Assembly: GCF_014205155.1 (NCBI RefSeq)
Contig: NZ_JACHMX010000001.1
Span: 5,270,001 to 5,334,000, forward strand
Length of the DNA stretch: 64,000 nt
Source: Amycolatopsis umgeniensis
GTDB taxonomy: Bacteria; Actinomycetota; Actinomycetes; Mycobacteriales; Pseudonocardiaceae
Direction: 5' to 3'
Part shown: piece after piece, positions 1 through 8,025 of the stretch
Numbering within the stretch: the stretch's first letter is position 1
Layout of the letters: the number at the start of each line of letters is the position of its first letter
Translations under genes and position numbers: made by a program
Notes under the pieces: model-generated
The model's input: the letters and a program-made list of their open reading frames with translations, nothing else
What the model was told of the DNA's origin: nothing
Database searches by the model: none

Positions 1-129
1 GCCATCCGCAAGGTCCGCCGTCCCGATCCGGTGCGCTCCATCCACGCGGCCGTGGCCGCGCACGCCAGGGAACATCCCGCGGTGCGCCGGTTCCTCGGCG
101 CGATCCGCGAAGCGGCGAAAGCGGCCTGA
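1..129 (+). CDS. C-terminal end of a gene cut by the window edge, possibly a LysR-type regulator
   Basis: The first 42 codons are open and end at TGA 127-129. The tail is Arg/Ala rich and carries a His-Pro-Ala-Val-Arg-Arg-Phe stretch followed by a short helix, which resembles the end of LysR substrate-binding domains. Only the last 42 residues are visible, so the assignment is weak; any regulator or enzyme ending in an amphipathic helix would fit. The next gene starts 115 bp downstream on the same strand. Confidence 0.35.
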   Translation, partial: AIRKVRRPDPVRSIHAAVAAHAREHPAVRRFLGAIREAAKAA

Positions 130-244
130 CCGGACAGACAACCGGGATCGGATGGGCACGAAAACCGGCTGCGCTTGAACAGCCGGGCCGGCGGTCGACA
201 GCCTGGAGGGGAAGCCACGAACCCCCGCCAGCGAAAGGACCCCC

Positions 245-913
245 GTGCGTCCCCTGATCATCCTGCACGGCTCTTGGCACCAGCCCGCCCATTTCGACGA
301 CGTCGCCGGGCGCCTGCGTCGGGAAGGCGCCGAGGTCACCGTCCCCGACATCGGCGCCCGCCCGGTCGCCGAATCCACCCGGATCGTCCAGGAAATCGTC
401 GACAAGGCCGCCGAACCGCCGGTGGTGCTCGGGCATTCCTACGGTGGAGTGATCGCTGGCGGGCTCCAGGGGGTCTCCCACCTGATCCTCCTGGCCGCGA
501 TCGTCAGCGAACCGGGTGAGACCGCGCAGTACTGGATCGACCGGGTCCAGGAAGAAACCGGCCGCGAACCCGAGCCGCTGCCCCTGATCTTCGACGACGC
601 GGGCATGACCCACCTCGACCTCGCCAAAGTCCGCGAGGCCATGTACGCGGACTGCTCGGACGCCGACGTCGAGCGGGCCACGGCCCTGCTGCGCCCGGAG
701 CCCGTCTCGATCTTCACCGAATCACCGATCGGGGCGGCCTGGAAGAACACCCCGAACACCTACATCACCTGCACCGAAGACCGGGCGCTGGCACCGGAAA
801 TGGTCGCCCACTTCGCCGCACGATGCGACACACAGGTGACCTGGCGCGCGAGCCACAGCCCGTACCTCAGCCGCCCCGTCGAATTGGTGACGCTGATTCG
901 CGAGCGGCTGTAG
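245..913 (+). CDS. alpha/beta hydrolase, 222 aa
   Basis: A small cytoplasmic alpha/beta-hydrolase. The N-terminus has the oxyanion-loop HGSW motif (residues 8-11) after a hydrophobic strand, and the nucleophile elbow is GHSYGG with Ser near residue 66. A late His in the SHSPYLSRP segment near the C-terminus is the likely catalytic base, as in esterase/salicylate-esterase-like hydrolases. No signal peptide is seen. It ends at TAG 911-913 and abuts the stop codon of the convergent pseudokinase gene with no spacer. The substrate cannot be told from sequence. Confidence 0.8.
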   Translation: MRPLIILHGSWHQPAHFDDVAGRLRREGAEVTVPDIGARPVAESTRIVQEIVDKAAEPPVVLGHSYGGVIAGGLQGVSHLILLAAIVSEPGETAQYWIDRVQEETGREPEPLPLIFDDAGMTHLDLAKVREAMYADCSDADVERATALLRPEPVSIFTESPIGAAWKNTPNTYITCTEDRALAPEMVAHFAARCDTQVTWRASHSPYLSRPVELVTLIRERL

Positions 914-1975
914 CTAGATCAGGAACAGCTCCGCGAAAAGCACACCCAGGAGGATCGCCGCCACCACGGCGCCCGCCGTGAACAGCCACTTGCGGGTGTC
1001 GGGCGATTTCGCCGCGGACGGCGCCGCGGGAGCGTACTGCTGCTGCGGCGCCGCCGGTGGCACGTACTGCTGCGGCTGCGGCGGCTGATACTGCTGCGGC
1101 TGGTGCTGGGGGAACTGCGGAACCGGCTGCTGTTGCTGCGGCGCCTGGTGCATCGGGATCGGCATCGACGCGGGCATCGTCGGCATGGCGGGCGCCGTCG
1201 GCGGGATGAACGCCGTCTGCCGCCCCTCGGTGATCGCGCCCAGCGAGCGGACGGTGTCGGCCATCGTCGGCCGCACGTCCGGCTCGGCCCGCAGCATCTT
1301 GCGCAGCGCGCCGGCCAGCGGGCCGGCGGTCTGTGGTGGCCGTTCCGAAGACTGGCCGTCCTCACCGAACGGCGGCACGCCTTCGACGGCCGTGTACAGC
1401 GTCGCGCCCAGCGAGAACACGTCGGAAGCCGAAGTCGCCGGTTCGCCGCGCGCCACCTCGGGCGCCCGGTACGCCGGACTCGCGCCGCCACCGGTGATGC
1501 CGATGTCGGTGAGCTTCACGCTGCCGTCGTCGGCCAGCAGGACGGTGCCCGGCTCGACGGTCCGGTGCACCACCCCGGCCTCGTGCATCGCGGCCAGCGC
1601 GCGGCCGAGCATGATGCCCAGCGCGGCGGCCTGTTCCGCGGTCAGCCTGCCGTGCTCGGCCAGGAAGGTCGCCATCCCGCGCGACGGGATGTACTCCATC
1701 ACCAGCCAGACGTCCGGCCCGTCGGGCAGCACGTCGAACACCTTGATGGCGGTGGCGTGCTCGAACTTGGCCGCGTCCTTGCCCTCTTGGACGACGACGG
1801 ATTTGGCCTGTTCCGCCCGGTCCGGCGGAAGACCGACGGGCAGATACATGCGCTTCATCGCGACGGTGCGGAGCAGGCGTGTGTCGAACGCCAGCCACAC
1901 GATGCCCGCCCGGCCACGCCCGATGGGCTGGTCCAGGCGGTATCGGCCGCCGACGATGGAACCTTCAGAACTCAA
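914..1975 (-). CDS. Ser/Thr protein pseudokinase with C-terminal membrane anchor, 353 aa
   Basis: The protein kinase fold is complete in length but catalytically degenerate. The Gly loop (IGRGRAGIVW) and the VAMK lysine are kept, but the catalytic loop reads HRTVEPGTVLL where active kinases have HRDIKPGNILL, so the catalytic Asp, the Lys and the Asn are all replaced; DFG is DIG. APE is kept. A Gln/Pro-rich linker (about residues 265-325) leads to one C-terminal transmembrane helix with almost nothing outside. The start is TTG at 1973-1975 with GAGG upstream. It lies 13 bp after the active kinase gene and is probably co-transcribed with it, so a regulatory or scaffold role for that kinase is likely (inference). 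Confidence 0.85.
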   Translation of the reverse strand: MSSEGSIVGGRYRLDQPIGRGRAGIVWLAFDTRLLRTVAMKRMYLPVGLPPDRAEQAKSVVVQEGKDAAKFEHATAIKVFDVLPDGPDVWLVMEYIPSRGMATFLAEHGRLTAEQAAALGIMLGRALAAMHEAGVVHRTVEPGTVLLADDGSVKLTDIGITGGGASPAYRAPEVARGEPATSASDVFSLGATLYTAVEGVPPFGEDGQSSERPPQTAGPLAGALRKMLRAEPDVRPTMADTVRSLGAITEGRQTAFIPPTAPAMPTMPASMPIPMHQAPQQQQPVPQFPQHQPQQYQPPQPQQYVPPAAPQQQYAPAAPSAAKSPDTRKWLFTAGAVVAAILLGVLFAELFLI

Positions 1976-1988
1976 TGCAATCCTCGGG

Positions 1989-3605
1989 TCAAGGGGTCGC
2001 CGGAGGGGACGTGTCGGTCGGTTCGGACTTCGTCGGCGTCGGTGTCGTGGGAGTCGGCGTCTTCGTCGGCGTCGTCCTGGTCGGCGTCTTCGTCGGCGTC
2101 GGCGGATCCGGCTCCTGCGTCTGAGTCGCCTTGCTCGAAGTCTTCTTCGACGACGTCGTCTCCTTCGGCGGCTCGGCCGACTGCGTGTCCGACGGCGATT
2201 CCGTCGTCTCGGGAGCCGAAGACGTCGCCGACGGGGTCGGCTTCGTCGAGGAGTTCCCCACCTGCGCGGGCGTCTCCGGGTTGTTCGGGCTCAGCAGCCA
2301 GAAGCCCAGCGCGGCCAGCGCCACGACCACGACACCACCGATGATCGCGGGCTTCTTCCACGCGCCCGGCTTCTCGTCGTCGTCATCCACCGGGCTGGTC
2401 CGCGCCCGGGTGGGAGGAGGCGGCGGAGGCGGGTTGTCGTCGTAGTCGTCGTCGTAAGGATCGTCGTCGTAGTCGCCCGCGGGGATCGGGACGGCGCGCG
2501 TGGGCGCCGGGCCGCCGCCGGGGTGACCGCGTTCGGACAGCAACGCCGTCTCGTCGTAGTTGTCGTACCCGTCGTAGTCGTCTTCCGGGTACCTCGACGC
2601 GGCGGGCTGGTGGTAGTCGTCTTCGTCGTAGTACGAACCGGCCGCGGTCTGCTCGTCGAGGAGCGAGCCCGAATGGCCTGCCGACTCGCTGTCGAGTGCC
2701 TGGGTCACGCCGGCGCCCGCGAGCGCGCCCGCGACCGGGGCGGCGAGCACGGTCTCGTCGGCGGGGCCGCCCAGCGGCGTTTCACCCCGCGCGACAGCGG
2801 CGAGGAGCTCTTCGCACTCTTCGGCGGTGGGGCGGTGCCGGATCTCCGGGTGCAGCAACACGGCCAGCACACTCGCGAGCGGGCCGGATTGACGCGGCGG
2901 GATGATCTGCCCGGCCGCGACCGCGTGCAGCAGGCTCAGCGTGTTCTCGCTGAGGCCGAACGGCGGCTGGCCTTCGCAGGCCGCGTAGAGCGTCGAGCCG
3001 AGCGAGAAGACGTCGGACTCCGGGCCGGGGTCGCCGCCGATGGCCACCTCGGGCGCCAGGTAGGCGGGGGTTCCGGCGATCATCCCGGTCTTCGTGACCG
3101 TGACGTCGTCCTTGGCCCGCGAAATGCCGAAGTCGGTGATCTTCACGGTGCCGTTGGGCGCCAGCAGGATGTTGCCGGGCTTGATGTCCCGGTGCACGAT
3201 GCCGACCGCGTGCGCCTCGGTCAGCGCCGCCGCGACCTGCGCGCCGATCCTGGCCACCTCGATCGGCGGAAGCGTCCGGTGCTCCTGCAATTCCTGGGCG
3301 AGGCTGGTGGAGTTCAGGTATTCCATGATCAGGCACGGCTGACCGTTGTCGTCGGTGACGACGTCGAACACCGAGATGGCGTTCGGATGGTGCAGCCTGG
3401 CGGCGATCCGGCCCTCACGCATGGTGCGCTGGCGCGCGTCCTCGGCGTCGTGAGCTTCGAGGCCCGGTTGCAGCAGCAACTGCTTGATCGCCACCGTGCG
3501 GCCGAGTACCTCGTCGTGCGCTTGCCAGACGGCACCCATCGCGCCCGTGCCGATCCGCCCGGCGATGCGATATCGACCGGCGACCAGGCGACCCTCGTCG
3601 CTCAC
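1989..3605 (-). CDS. transmembrane Ser/Thr protein kinase (PknB/PknD type), 538 aa
   Basis: A Hanks-type kinase with all key motifs: IGTGAMGAVW Gly loop, VAIK lysine, HRDIKPGNILL catalytic loop, DFG, and APE. The kinase domain covers about residues 1-265. A long acidic, Asp/Tyr/Pro-rich cytoplasmic linker (about 270-415) precedes a single transmembrane helix (about 418-440), followed by an outside tail made almost only of Thr, Pro, Ser and Lys. There are no PASTA repeats, unlike PknB. The GTG start at 3603-3605 gives the standard kinase N-terminus. It is first in a two-gene unit with the pseudokinase. The acidic linker and the Thr/Pro tail are probably disordered. Confidence 0.9.
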   Translation of the reverse strand: MSDEGRLVAGRYRIAGRIGTGAMGAVWQAHDEVLGRTVAIKQLLLQPGLEAHDAEDARQRTMREGRIAARLHHPNAISVFDVVTDDNGQPCLIMEYLNSTSLAQELQEHRTLPPIEVARIGAQVAAALTEAHAVGIVHRDIKPGNILLAPNGTVKITDFGISRAKDDVTVTKTGMIAGTPAYLAPEVAIGGDPGPESDVFSLGSTLYAACEGQPPFGLSENTLSLLHAVAAGQIIPPRQSGPLASVLAVLLHPEIRHRPTAEECEELLAAVARGETPLGGPADETVLAAPVAGALAGAGVTQALDSESAGHSGSLLDEQTAAGSYYDEDDYHQPAASRYPEDDYDGYDNYDETALLSERGHPGGGPAPTRAVPIPAGDYDDDPYDDDYDDNPPPPPPPTRARTSPVDDDDEKPGAWKKPAIIGGVVVVALAALGFWLLSPNNPETPAQVGNSSTKPTPSATSSAPETTESPSDTQSAEPPKETTSSKKTSSKATQTQEPDPPTPTKTPTRTTPTKTPTPTTPTPTKSEPTDTSPPATP

Positions 3606-3824
3606 GCGACCTCCCTTTGGGCTCCGTCTTCACGCCGCGGAGTCGTCCGCGCACGCGGTGCGGCCTTCAGCACGCCACAGCGTTGGAGCGTATGCACATG
3701 TAGTGGTCTGTGTGCCGGCTTTTCCGAGACCGACTCGTGACAAGGCTAGGCGCTCACTCTGCGCACACACACGCGGCACACTCTGATCGCCCTGGGTAGA
3801 GGGCTGTTCGACGCCGGGTATCCG

Positions 3825-4664
3825 TCACATGTGCTGCGCGGACAACAGCCGGGCGTCGGTGATCAGGCCCGTCGTCTCGTCGGCGAATTCCAGCACCTGC
3901 GTGACCCGTACGAGCGCGCCGTCCGGATTGCGCATGGTCACCACGGCGAGGATCGTGCCGTCGGCCTGTTCCCGGATGTCCTGGATCTGGATGGCGTCCA
4001 TGGAGCTCCACGCCTGGATCAGCCTGCCCGCTTCCGAATCGGCCAGCACCGGCGTGAGCAGCGACATCGCGCCGTAGGGATCCGCGTCGACGGTCTGGTA
4101 GAACTTCCGGACCGCGTCGATCTTGCCCTCGGCGGTGCCGACGGCGGGCTTGGCGGCGGGCTGCGAGCTGGTGCTGCTGGACGTCGAACCCTGCCGGGTG
4201 CCCGAACCCGAGCCGGTGCCTGAGGACGGCTGGGCCTTCGTGCTGGTGCCCGAGGGCGTCGGCGTCTCCTGCTTCCGCTGCGGCTCGGTGGCGTCCGGGA
4301 CGGCGAGCCCGCCGAGCGCGGCGGCTCCGCTCATCACTTCGGTCGCGGCGGCGCCCGATACCGAGTCCTGCCGCTGGGTCCCCGCGAGCACGCCCGCGGT
4401 GACGACGGCACCCGCGACCAGCAGCCCCGCGGCGACCAGACCGGCGAGCTTGGCCCGCCGGGCGGTGCGGCTCTCCGGCTCTTCTTCGGGCTCGGGCCGC
4501 GGCGACGGCTCTTCACGGGTGCGGGCGGGAACGAACTTCTGCGGCTCGCGGAAGACCTGCTCGAGGTACTCGCGGTCGACGCGGGTGTCGTTCAGGATCT
4601 CTTCTGGGATGACGTCCTCGACACGTACGGCGTCCTCACGCCGTATGCGCTGTCGATCAAGCAC
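3825..4664 (-). CDS. single-pass membrane protein with extracytoplasmic SnoaL/NTF2-like C-terminus, 279 aa
   Basis: An uncharacterised protein. Residues 1-75 are charged and cytoplasmic, about 78-102 form one transmembrane helix, then a Ser/Thr/Gln-rich linker leads to a 100-residue C-terminal domain (from KIDAVRKFYQTVDADP on) whose alternating strands and Asp-Pro-rich helix look like an NTF2/SnoaL-like fold. The start was set at GTG 4662-4664 because GAGGAA lies 7 bp upstream; the frame stays open further upstream but without coding character. The adjacent gene at 4920-6140 has the same architecture. A role in envelope sensing or as a kinase substrate is speculation from the neighbourhood. 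Confidence 0.65.
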   Translation of the reverse strand: MLDRQRIRREDAVRVEDVIPEEILNDTRVDREYLEQVFREPQKFVPARTREEPSPRPEPEEEPESRTARRAKLAGLVAAGLLVAGAVVTAGVLAGTQRQDSVSGAAATEVMSGAAALGGLAVPDATEPQRKQETPTPSGTSTKAQPSSGTGSGSGTRQGSTSSSTSSQPAAKPAVGTAEGKIDAVRKFYQTVDADPYGAMSLLTPVLADSEAGRLIQAWSSMDAIQIQDIREQADGTILAVVTMRNPDGALVRVTQVLEFADETTGLITDARLLSAQHM

Positions 4665-4919
4665 GAAATTCCTCGCTCTGGTTCCGGGGCAGGCGTTGGG
4701 CCGTTCGGCCGACGCCTTTGGTCCGCGCGGCCGTCTTCTGAACGGTGCGGACCTTGCTGTCGTCAGGTAACCCTGTGGAGACGGTCCGCGGCCAGGCTCT
4801 ATCGCCGGAATGCCGTCGCGATACGACGAACGGCAGCTTAGGTCACCCACCCGGACCAGGGGCAACCGCTTGTCGCACCGCACGTGCAGAGGAACAGGAC
4901 GCTTGCACGTGCGCGACAC

Positions 4920-6140
4920 CTACATGCCGTCGTCGACGATCTTGTCGTCGTCACCGAAGGTCAGCGTGCGCTGTTCCATGGTCTTCGTCCCGTCTTTGTG
5001 AGTGACCTCGACGGTGTTGACCGTGACGCCGCGGCGCTGGTCGATGCTGACCTTCTTCACCTCGAAGTAGGCGACGTCGGCGTAGCGCTCACGGAGACCC
5101 TGAGCACCTTCTTCGCGCAGGCCGCCGGAGGTCACCGAGGAGGCCTCGTTGGGGTTCGTGGTGACTGTGTTGAGGAAGACCTCGGTGTTGTCGCCCATCG
5201 CTTTCGCGTCCGGCTGCGACGCGTACCAGGGGGAAGTCGTGGTCGTGCGGTCGGCGGGCATGACCGGCGGCTTCTGCGGCCGATCGCTCGACGACGGCGC
5301 GGGCCGTCCGGTCGTGACAGGGCCGCTCGAGTCGGGTCGCGACCCGCCGCCACCGGGGCTGTCGGTGTCCGAGGAGGTGTCGGAATTGACGGAACTGCGG
5401 TCGTCCCGGGTGGAGGAGTCGGTCTCGGAATCGGAGGGGTTGGCCGCCGCGCCGCCCTGAGGCGTGGCGGGGTCGCTGTTGCCGGCGAGACCTTCGTTCG
5501 TCAACGGGCTGCCGCCGCGATATCCGGGCCAGCCGCCTTGGCTCTGCTGTTCCGTGGCGGGCTTGCCGACCAGGAACGAACCGGCGAAGAGCAGGCCGAC
5601 GACGACCAGCGCGGACGCGGCCGCGGCGAACCAGGCGGCTTTGCGCCAGGTCTTGGGCGGGGTCACCGAAGCGGGCACCGACCCGAGATCGAAGGTGCTC
5701 AGACCGTCGAGGGGCGGGGCCATGTAGACACGGACGTCGTCACTCTCGTCGGTCTCGATCGGTTCGGGGCGACGGGGAGCGGGCGCTGTCAGTGTCACCT
5801 TCGTGCGCTGGGCCGCCTTCGCGGGCCGGACGGGTTCGGTGAACGAGACCTCGACACGGGCCGGGCGTTCCACGGGTACCTCGCGAGCGGGCTGGGGGAG
5901 CGGCAGACGGCCGCTCGATGGGGCATAGCCGGGGCTCGGCGCCCTCCTGTTCCGCGGTGGCGGCAGGGGCAGGGAACCGGTGGAGGGCGGGGCGAACTCG
6001 CTGTGCGCGTGATGCCCGTGCCCGGTGGGGCGTTGCCGCCGCGGCGGCACTGGTGGAGTCCAGCTTTCGGTGCCGCCCGCCCGGTGACGGCCCGCTTGCG
6101 CGGTGCCGTCCCGTCCCTGGTGTCCCGCCCAGCCGTTCAT
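4920..6140 (-). CDS. single-pass membrane protein with Pro-rich cytoplasmic part and extracytoplasmic domain, 406 aa
   Basis: The N-terminal 170 residues are Pro/Arg/His-rich and disordered, then one transmembrane helix (about 172-196), a Ser/Asp/Gly-rich linker (200-300), and a 100-residue C-terminal domain containing VFLNTVTTNPNEASS and EVKKVSIDQRRGVTVNTVEV. The C-terminal domain has the same layout and position as that of the gene at 3825-4664, so the two look like diverged paralogues, although identity is low. ATG start at 6138-6140. There is no recognised family by eye. Confidence 0.6.
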   Translation of the reverse strand: MNGWAGHQGRDGTAQAGRHRAGGTESWTPPVPPRRQRPTGHGHHAHSEFAPPSTGSLPLPPPRNRRAPSPGYAPSSGRLPLPQPAREVPVERPARVEVSFTEPVRPAKAAQRTKVTLTAPAPRRPEPIETDESDDVRVYMAPPLDGLSTFDLGSVPASVTPPKTWRKAAWFAAAASALVVVGLLFAGSFLVGKPATEQQSQGGWPGYRGGSPLTNEGLAGNSDPATPQGGAAANPSDSETDSSTRDDRSSVNSDTSSDTDSPGGGGSRPDSSGPVTTGRPAPSSSDRPQKPPVMPADRTTTTSPWYASQPDAKAMGDNTEVFLNTVTTNPNEASSVTSGGLREEGAQGLRERYADVAYFEVKKVSIDQRRGVTVNTVEVTHKDGTKTMEQRTLTFGDDDKIVDDGM

Positions 6141-6479
6141 GTCCGAGCGACCCCCTCATGGGCCGCCCCTGACGGCGATGTGACACCGATTAAGCCGAAC
6201 GGAGCAGCGGTTTCACGGGATCCCTCGCTTGCAGACTCCCGGGCACTCTCGTGAGCAAATGCACGCGCATGCGACTGTGGGCGCGCGGGGCCGATGCCCC
6301 CGCGCGCCATACGGGCATCGCCCGACCCAGACGCAAGGGTCCTCACGGGATCCACACTAAAAGCTCGATGCCCCGCAAGTCTTCACCCACTCTGCAAGTT
6401 GCAGATGTTTCACTCGGTCGGGCGCGGCCGAACGGGCCTCGGTGACGTTACGCAGTGCTATCGGGGCAGGTGAAGCCGT
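6141..6479. other. intergenic region with one hairpin
   Basis: A 339-bp gap. It holds the upstream region of the 406-aa membrane protein gene and a GC hairpin at 6280-6308 (arms GGCGCGCGGGG and CCCCGCGCGCC around a 6-nt loop), which is well placed to terminate the minus-strand gene ending at 6480. Several small open frames here lack ribosome sites and coding character. Nothing else is seen. Confidence 0.5.
6280..6308 (-). terminator. hairpin downstream of the 101-aa membrane protein gene
   Basis: An 11-bp GC stem with a CCGATG loop, without a T run, as is usual for actinobacterial terminators. It sits about 170 bp after the stop at 6480. Confidence 0.4.
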
Positions 6480-6785
6480 TCAGTTGCCGCTGCGGTACTT
6501 CTGCTGGGTCGACTGCAGGGCTTTGGTGGCGGTGATCCCGCTACCCGCTGCAAGCAAAATGGCGATGATGTCGAGCGGCGTTCCCCCACTCGTGAGCAAC
6601 CACGCGAACAACGAGGCGGCGGTGGTACCCGCTGCGATCGGCCAGCGTGTTTTGACGTACTGGGCGATGGGGGTACCGCCCGCGCGCTTACCCGCCGCGT
6701 TGTTCAGCATGGCGAGGTAACCGAGATGGCCCAATGCCGCGAGGACGCCGGCGATCGCGATGATCACGGCGATGAGGTTAATCAT
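6480..6785 (-). CDS. small three-helix membrane protein, 101 aa
   Basis: The protein starts with a hydrophobic helix (MINLIAVIIAIAGVLAALGH), followed by a basic loop with QYVKTRWPIAAG, and two more hydrophobic segments before a charged tail ending QQKYRSGN. The size and three-helix layout resemble actinophage holins, but no lysin or phage gene is nearby, so this is only a resemblance. ATG 6783-6785 is preferred over an upstream ATG because translation would then begin at the membrane helix. It is an isolated single gene. Confidence 0.6.
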   Translation of the reverse strand: MINLIAVIIAIAGVLAALGHLGYLAMLNNAAGKRAGGTPIAQYVKTRWPIAAGTTAASLFAWLLTSGGTPLDIIAILLAAGSGITATKALQSTQQKYRSGN

Positions 6786-7068
6786 GTGTCCAGTTTGCCT
6801 GGTCCCGAGCCGTGATGGCTCGGGGAACACCCTGAGTTCCGCCTCACTGCACGCAATCGTGACGCGGGGGAGAGCAAGGGACCTTTGCTATCGCCCGGAC
6901 CGCGTCTCACCGCGAGTCGTTCCTCCAGCCACGCGTGTCGTCCGTCTGATCACGCGAACCCGTCCGAGCCCGCTCGAGTCCCCCTCGGTCCGGTGCGGTC
7001 CGTCGGACAGGTGATGTTGCGTCTCCGCGGACCGACCGCGAGCGGGTGACACCTCGCCCCTGCCCTCG

Positions 7069-7356
7069 CTATCGCCCCAGCCTGCCCCGGCCCAGGTTCA
7101 ACAGGGCCATCGCCAGCTGCCGCCCCTCGGGCCCCAGTTCGCGGTAGCGCGCCAGCACGTCCATCTCGCGGTTGTAGACGATCCGGGTGCCGCCCGCGGC
7201 CATCCTCGCCGCGCCGATCGTCTTGGAGACCTCCACACGGCGTTTGACCAGCCGCAGGATTTCGCCGTCGAGCCAGTCGATCTCCTCGCGGAGCTCACCG
7301 ATCTCTTCGGCCGTGGCGGTGGGTTCTTCGGCGTCCGGCTTCTGTGTGGTGTTCAT
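7069..7356 (-). CDS. AroQ-type chorismate mutase, 95 aa
   Basis: It converts chorismate to prephenate in Phe/Tyr synthesis. The AroQ helix pattern is clear: REEIDWLDGEILRLVKRRVEVSKTIGAARM, then a downstream helix with REMDVLARYREL. The active-site Arg and Lys of the first long helix are present. The length matches stand-alone cytoplasmic AroQ; no signal peptide, so it is not the secreted AroQ-gamma type. Position next to uvrD/pcrA matches the M. tuberculosis order Rv0948c-Rv0949. ATG start with AGAGGT upstream. Confidence 0.9.
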   Translation of the reverse strand: MNTTQKPDAEEPTATAEEIGELREEIDWLDGEILRLVKRRVEVSKTIGAARMAAGGTRIVYNREMDVLARYRELGPEGRQLAMALLNLGRGRLGR

Positions 7357-7405
7357 CGGGACCTCTCTTCGGTCCGGATTCCCTGCTGGCCCCCGGAACA
7401 GCGTA

Positions 7406-7435
7406 AAGCCCCGGGGTCCGTGGACTCCGGGGCTT
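7406..7435 (-). terminator. hairpin between the DUF1707 gene and chorismate mutase
   Basis: Arms AAGCCCCGGGGTCC and GGACTCCGGGGCTT pair over 14 bp with one G-U pair. It lies after the DUF1707 gene and before chorismate mutase on the same strand. Confidence 0.5.
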
Positions 7436-7524
7436 CGGGTGATGGCATCAGTGGCACTATGCGATCACGGGAGCCGGAGTCCGGGTCCCGTAAAAAAATC
7501 GCGTCGCGTGCCGCATACCGATCA

Positions 7525-7935
7525 TTATGCCACAGCGATGCCGCCACCCCGCCGGAAACGACTTCGCACCCGCGCGTGCACGAGGACGCTCATGGCCAGC
7601 CAGAACATCGGCATCGCGGGCCAGAAGAACGGCACGCCCGAAACCGTCCAGCGGACGATCAGCAGCACCGAGAGCACCACGGCGACCGCCAGGTGGATCC
7701 GCACCGCCGGATGCCCGAAGACGACCGGGCGCCGCTTCGGCGTGGCCTTCGGCAGATCCGAGGTGAGCGCGTCGAGTTCGTCTGTGTACTTGGTGGAATA
7801 CACAGTGCCGAGCCGGTCTTCTACTTCTTCGAGAGTGAGACGGCCTTCGCCGCCGGCGGCCTGGATGAGCGAGGCGACCCGCTCGCGGTCGGCGTCGGCG
7901 GCCCTGAGCCGGGAGGGAATTCCGTTGGTGTCCAT
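7525..7935 (-). CDS. DUF1707 (SHOCT-like) protein with 2TM domain, 136 aa
   Basis: The N-terminus (RAADADRERVASLIQAA, then GRLTLEEVEDRLGTVYSTKYTDELDAL) is the actinobacterial DUF1707 motif. The C-terminal half has two hydrophobic helices typical of the 2TM domain that often follows DUF1707. Met at 7933-7935 was chosen because the domain starts there; an upstream extension in the same frame is Arg-rich and lies in the promoter of the divergent helicase gene. The function of the family is not established; a membrane-associated regulatory role is usually assumed. Confidence 0.8.
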   Translation of the reverse strand: MDTNGIPSRLRAADADRERVASLIQAAGGEGRLTLEEVEDRLGTVYSTKYTDELDALTSDLPKATPKRRPVVFGHPAVRIHLAVAVVLSVLLIVRWTVSGVPFFWPAMPMFWLAMSVLVHARVRSRFRRGGGIAVA

Positions 7936-8010
7936 GGCATCCGATCTTCCGCCGCGAACACCGGCCGCGCGTCGGACGGCAGGCGGCAACGGCGTCTACG
8001 CCCGGCGCTG

Positions 8011-8016
8011 TAGCGT
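8011..8016 (+). promoter_or_regulatory. -10 element (TAGCGT) for a leaderless pcrA/uvrD1 transcript
   Basis: TAGCGT fits TANNNT and ends 9 nt before ATG 8026, with no Shine-Dalgarno in between, so the mRNA probably starts at or next to the start codon. Confidence 0.5.
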
Positions 8017-8025
8017 GGACCGGCG

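Noticed and set aside
1185..3740. 851-codon open frame antisense to the kinase genes
   Set aside because: Shadow of the kinases; the translation is Arg/Val repeats with no domain.
6480..6785. Prophage remnant based on the holin-like small protein
   Set aside because: No lysin, integrase, structural gene or att site is near; a lone three-helix protein is not enough.
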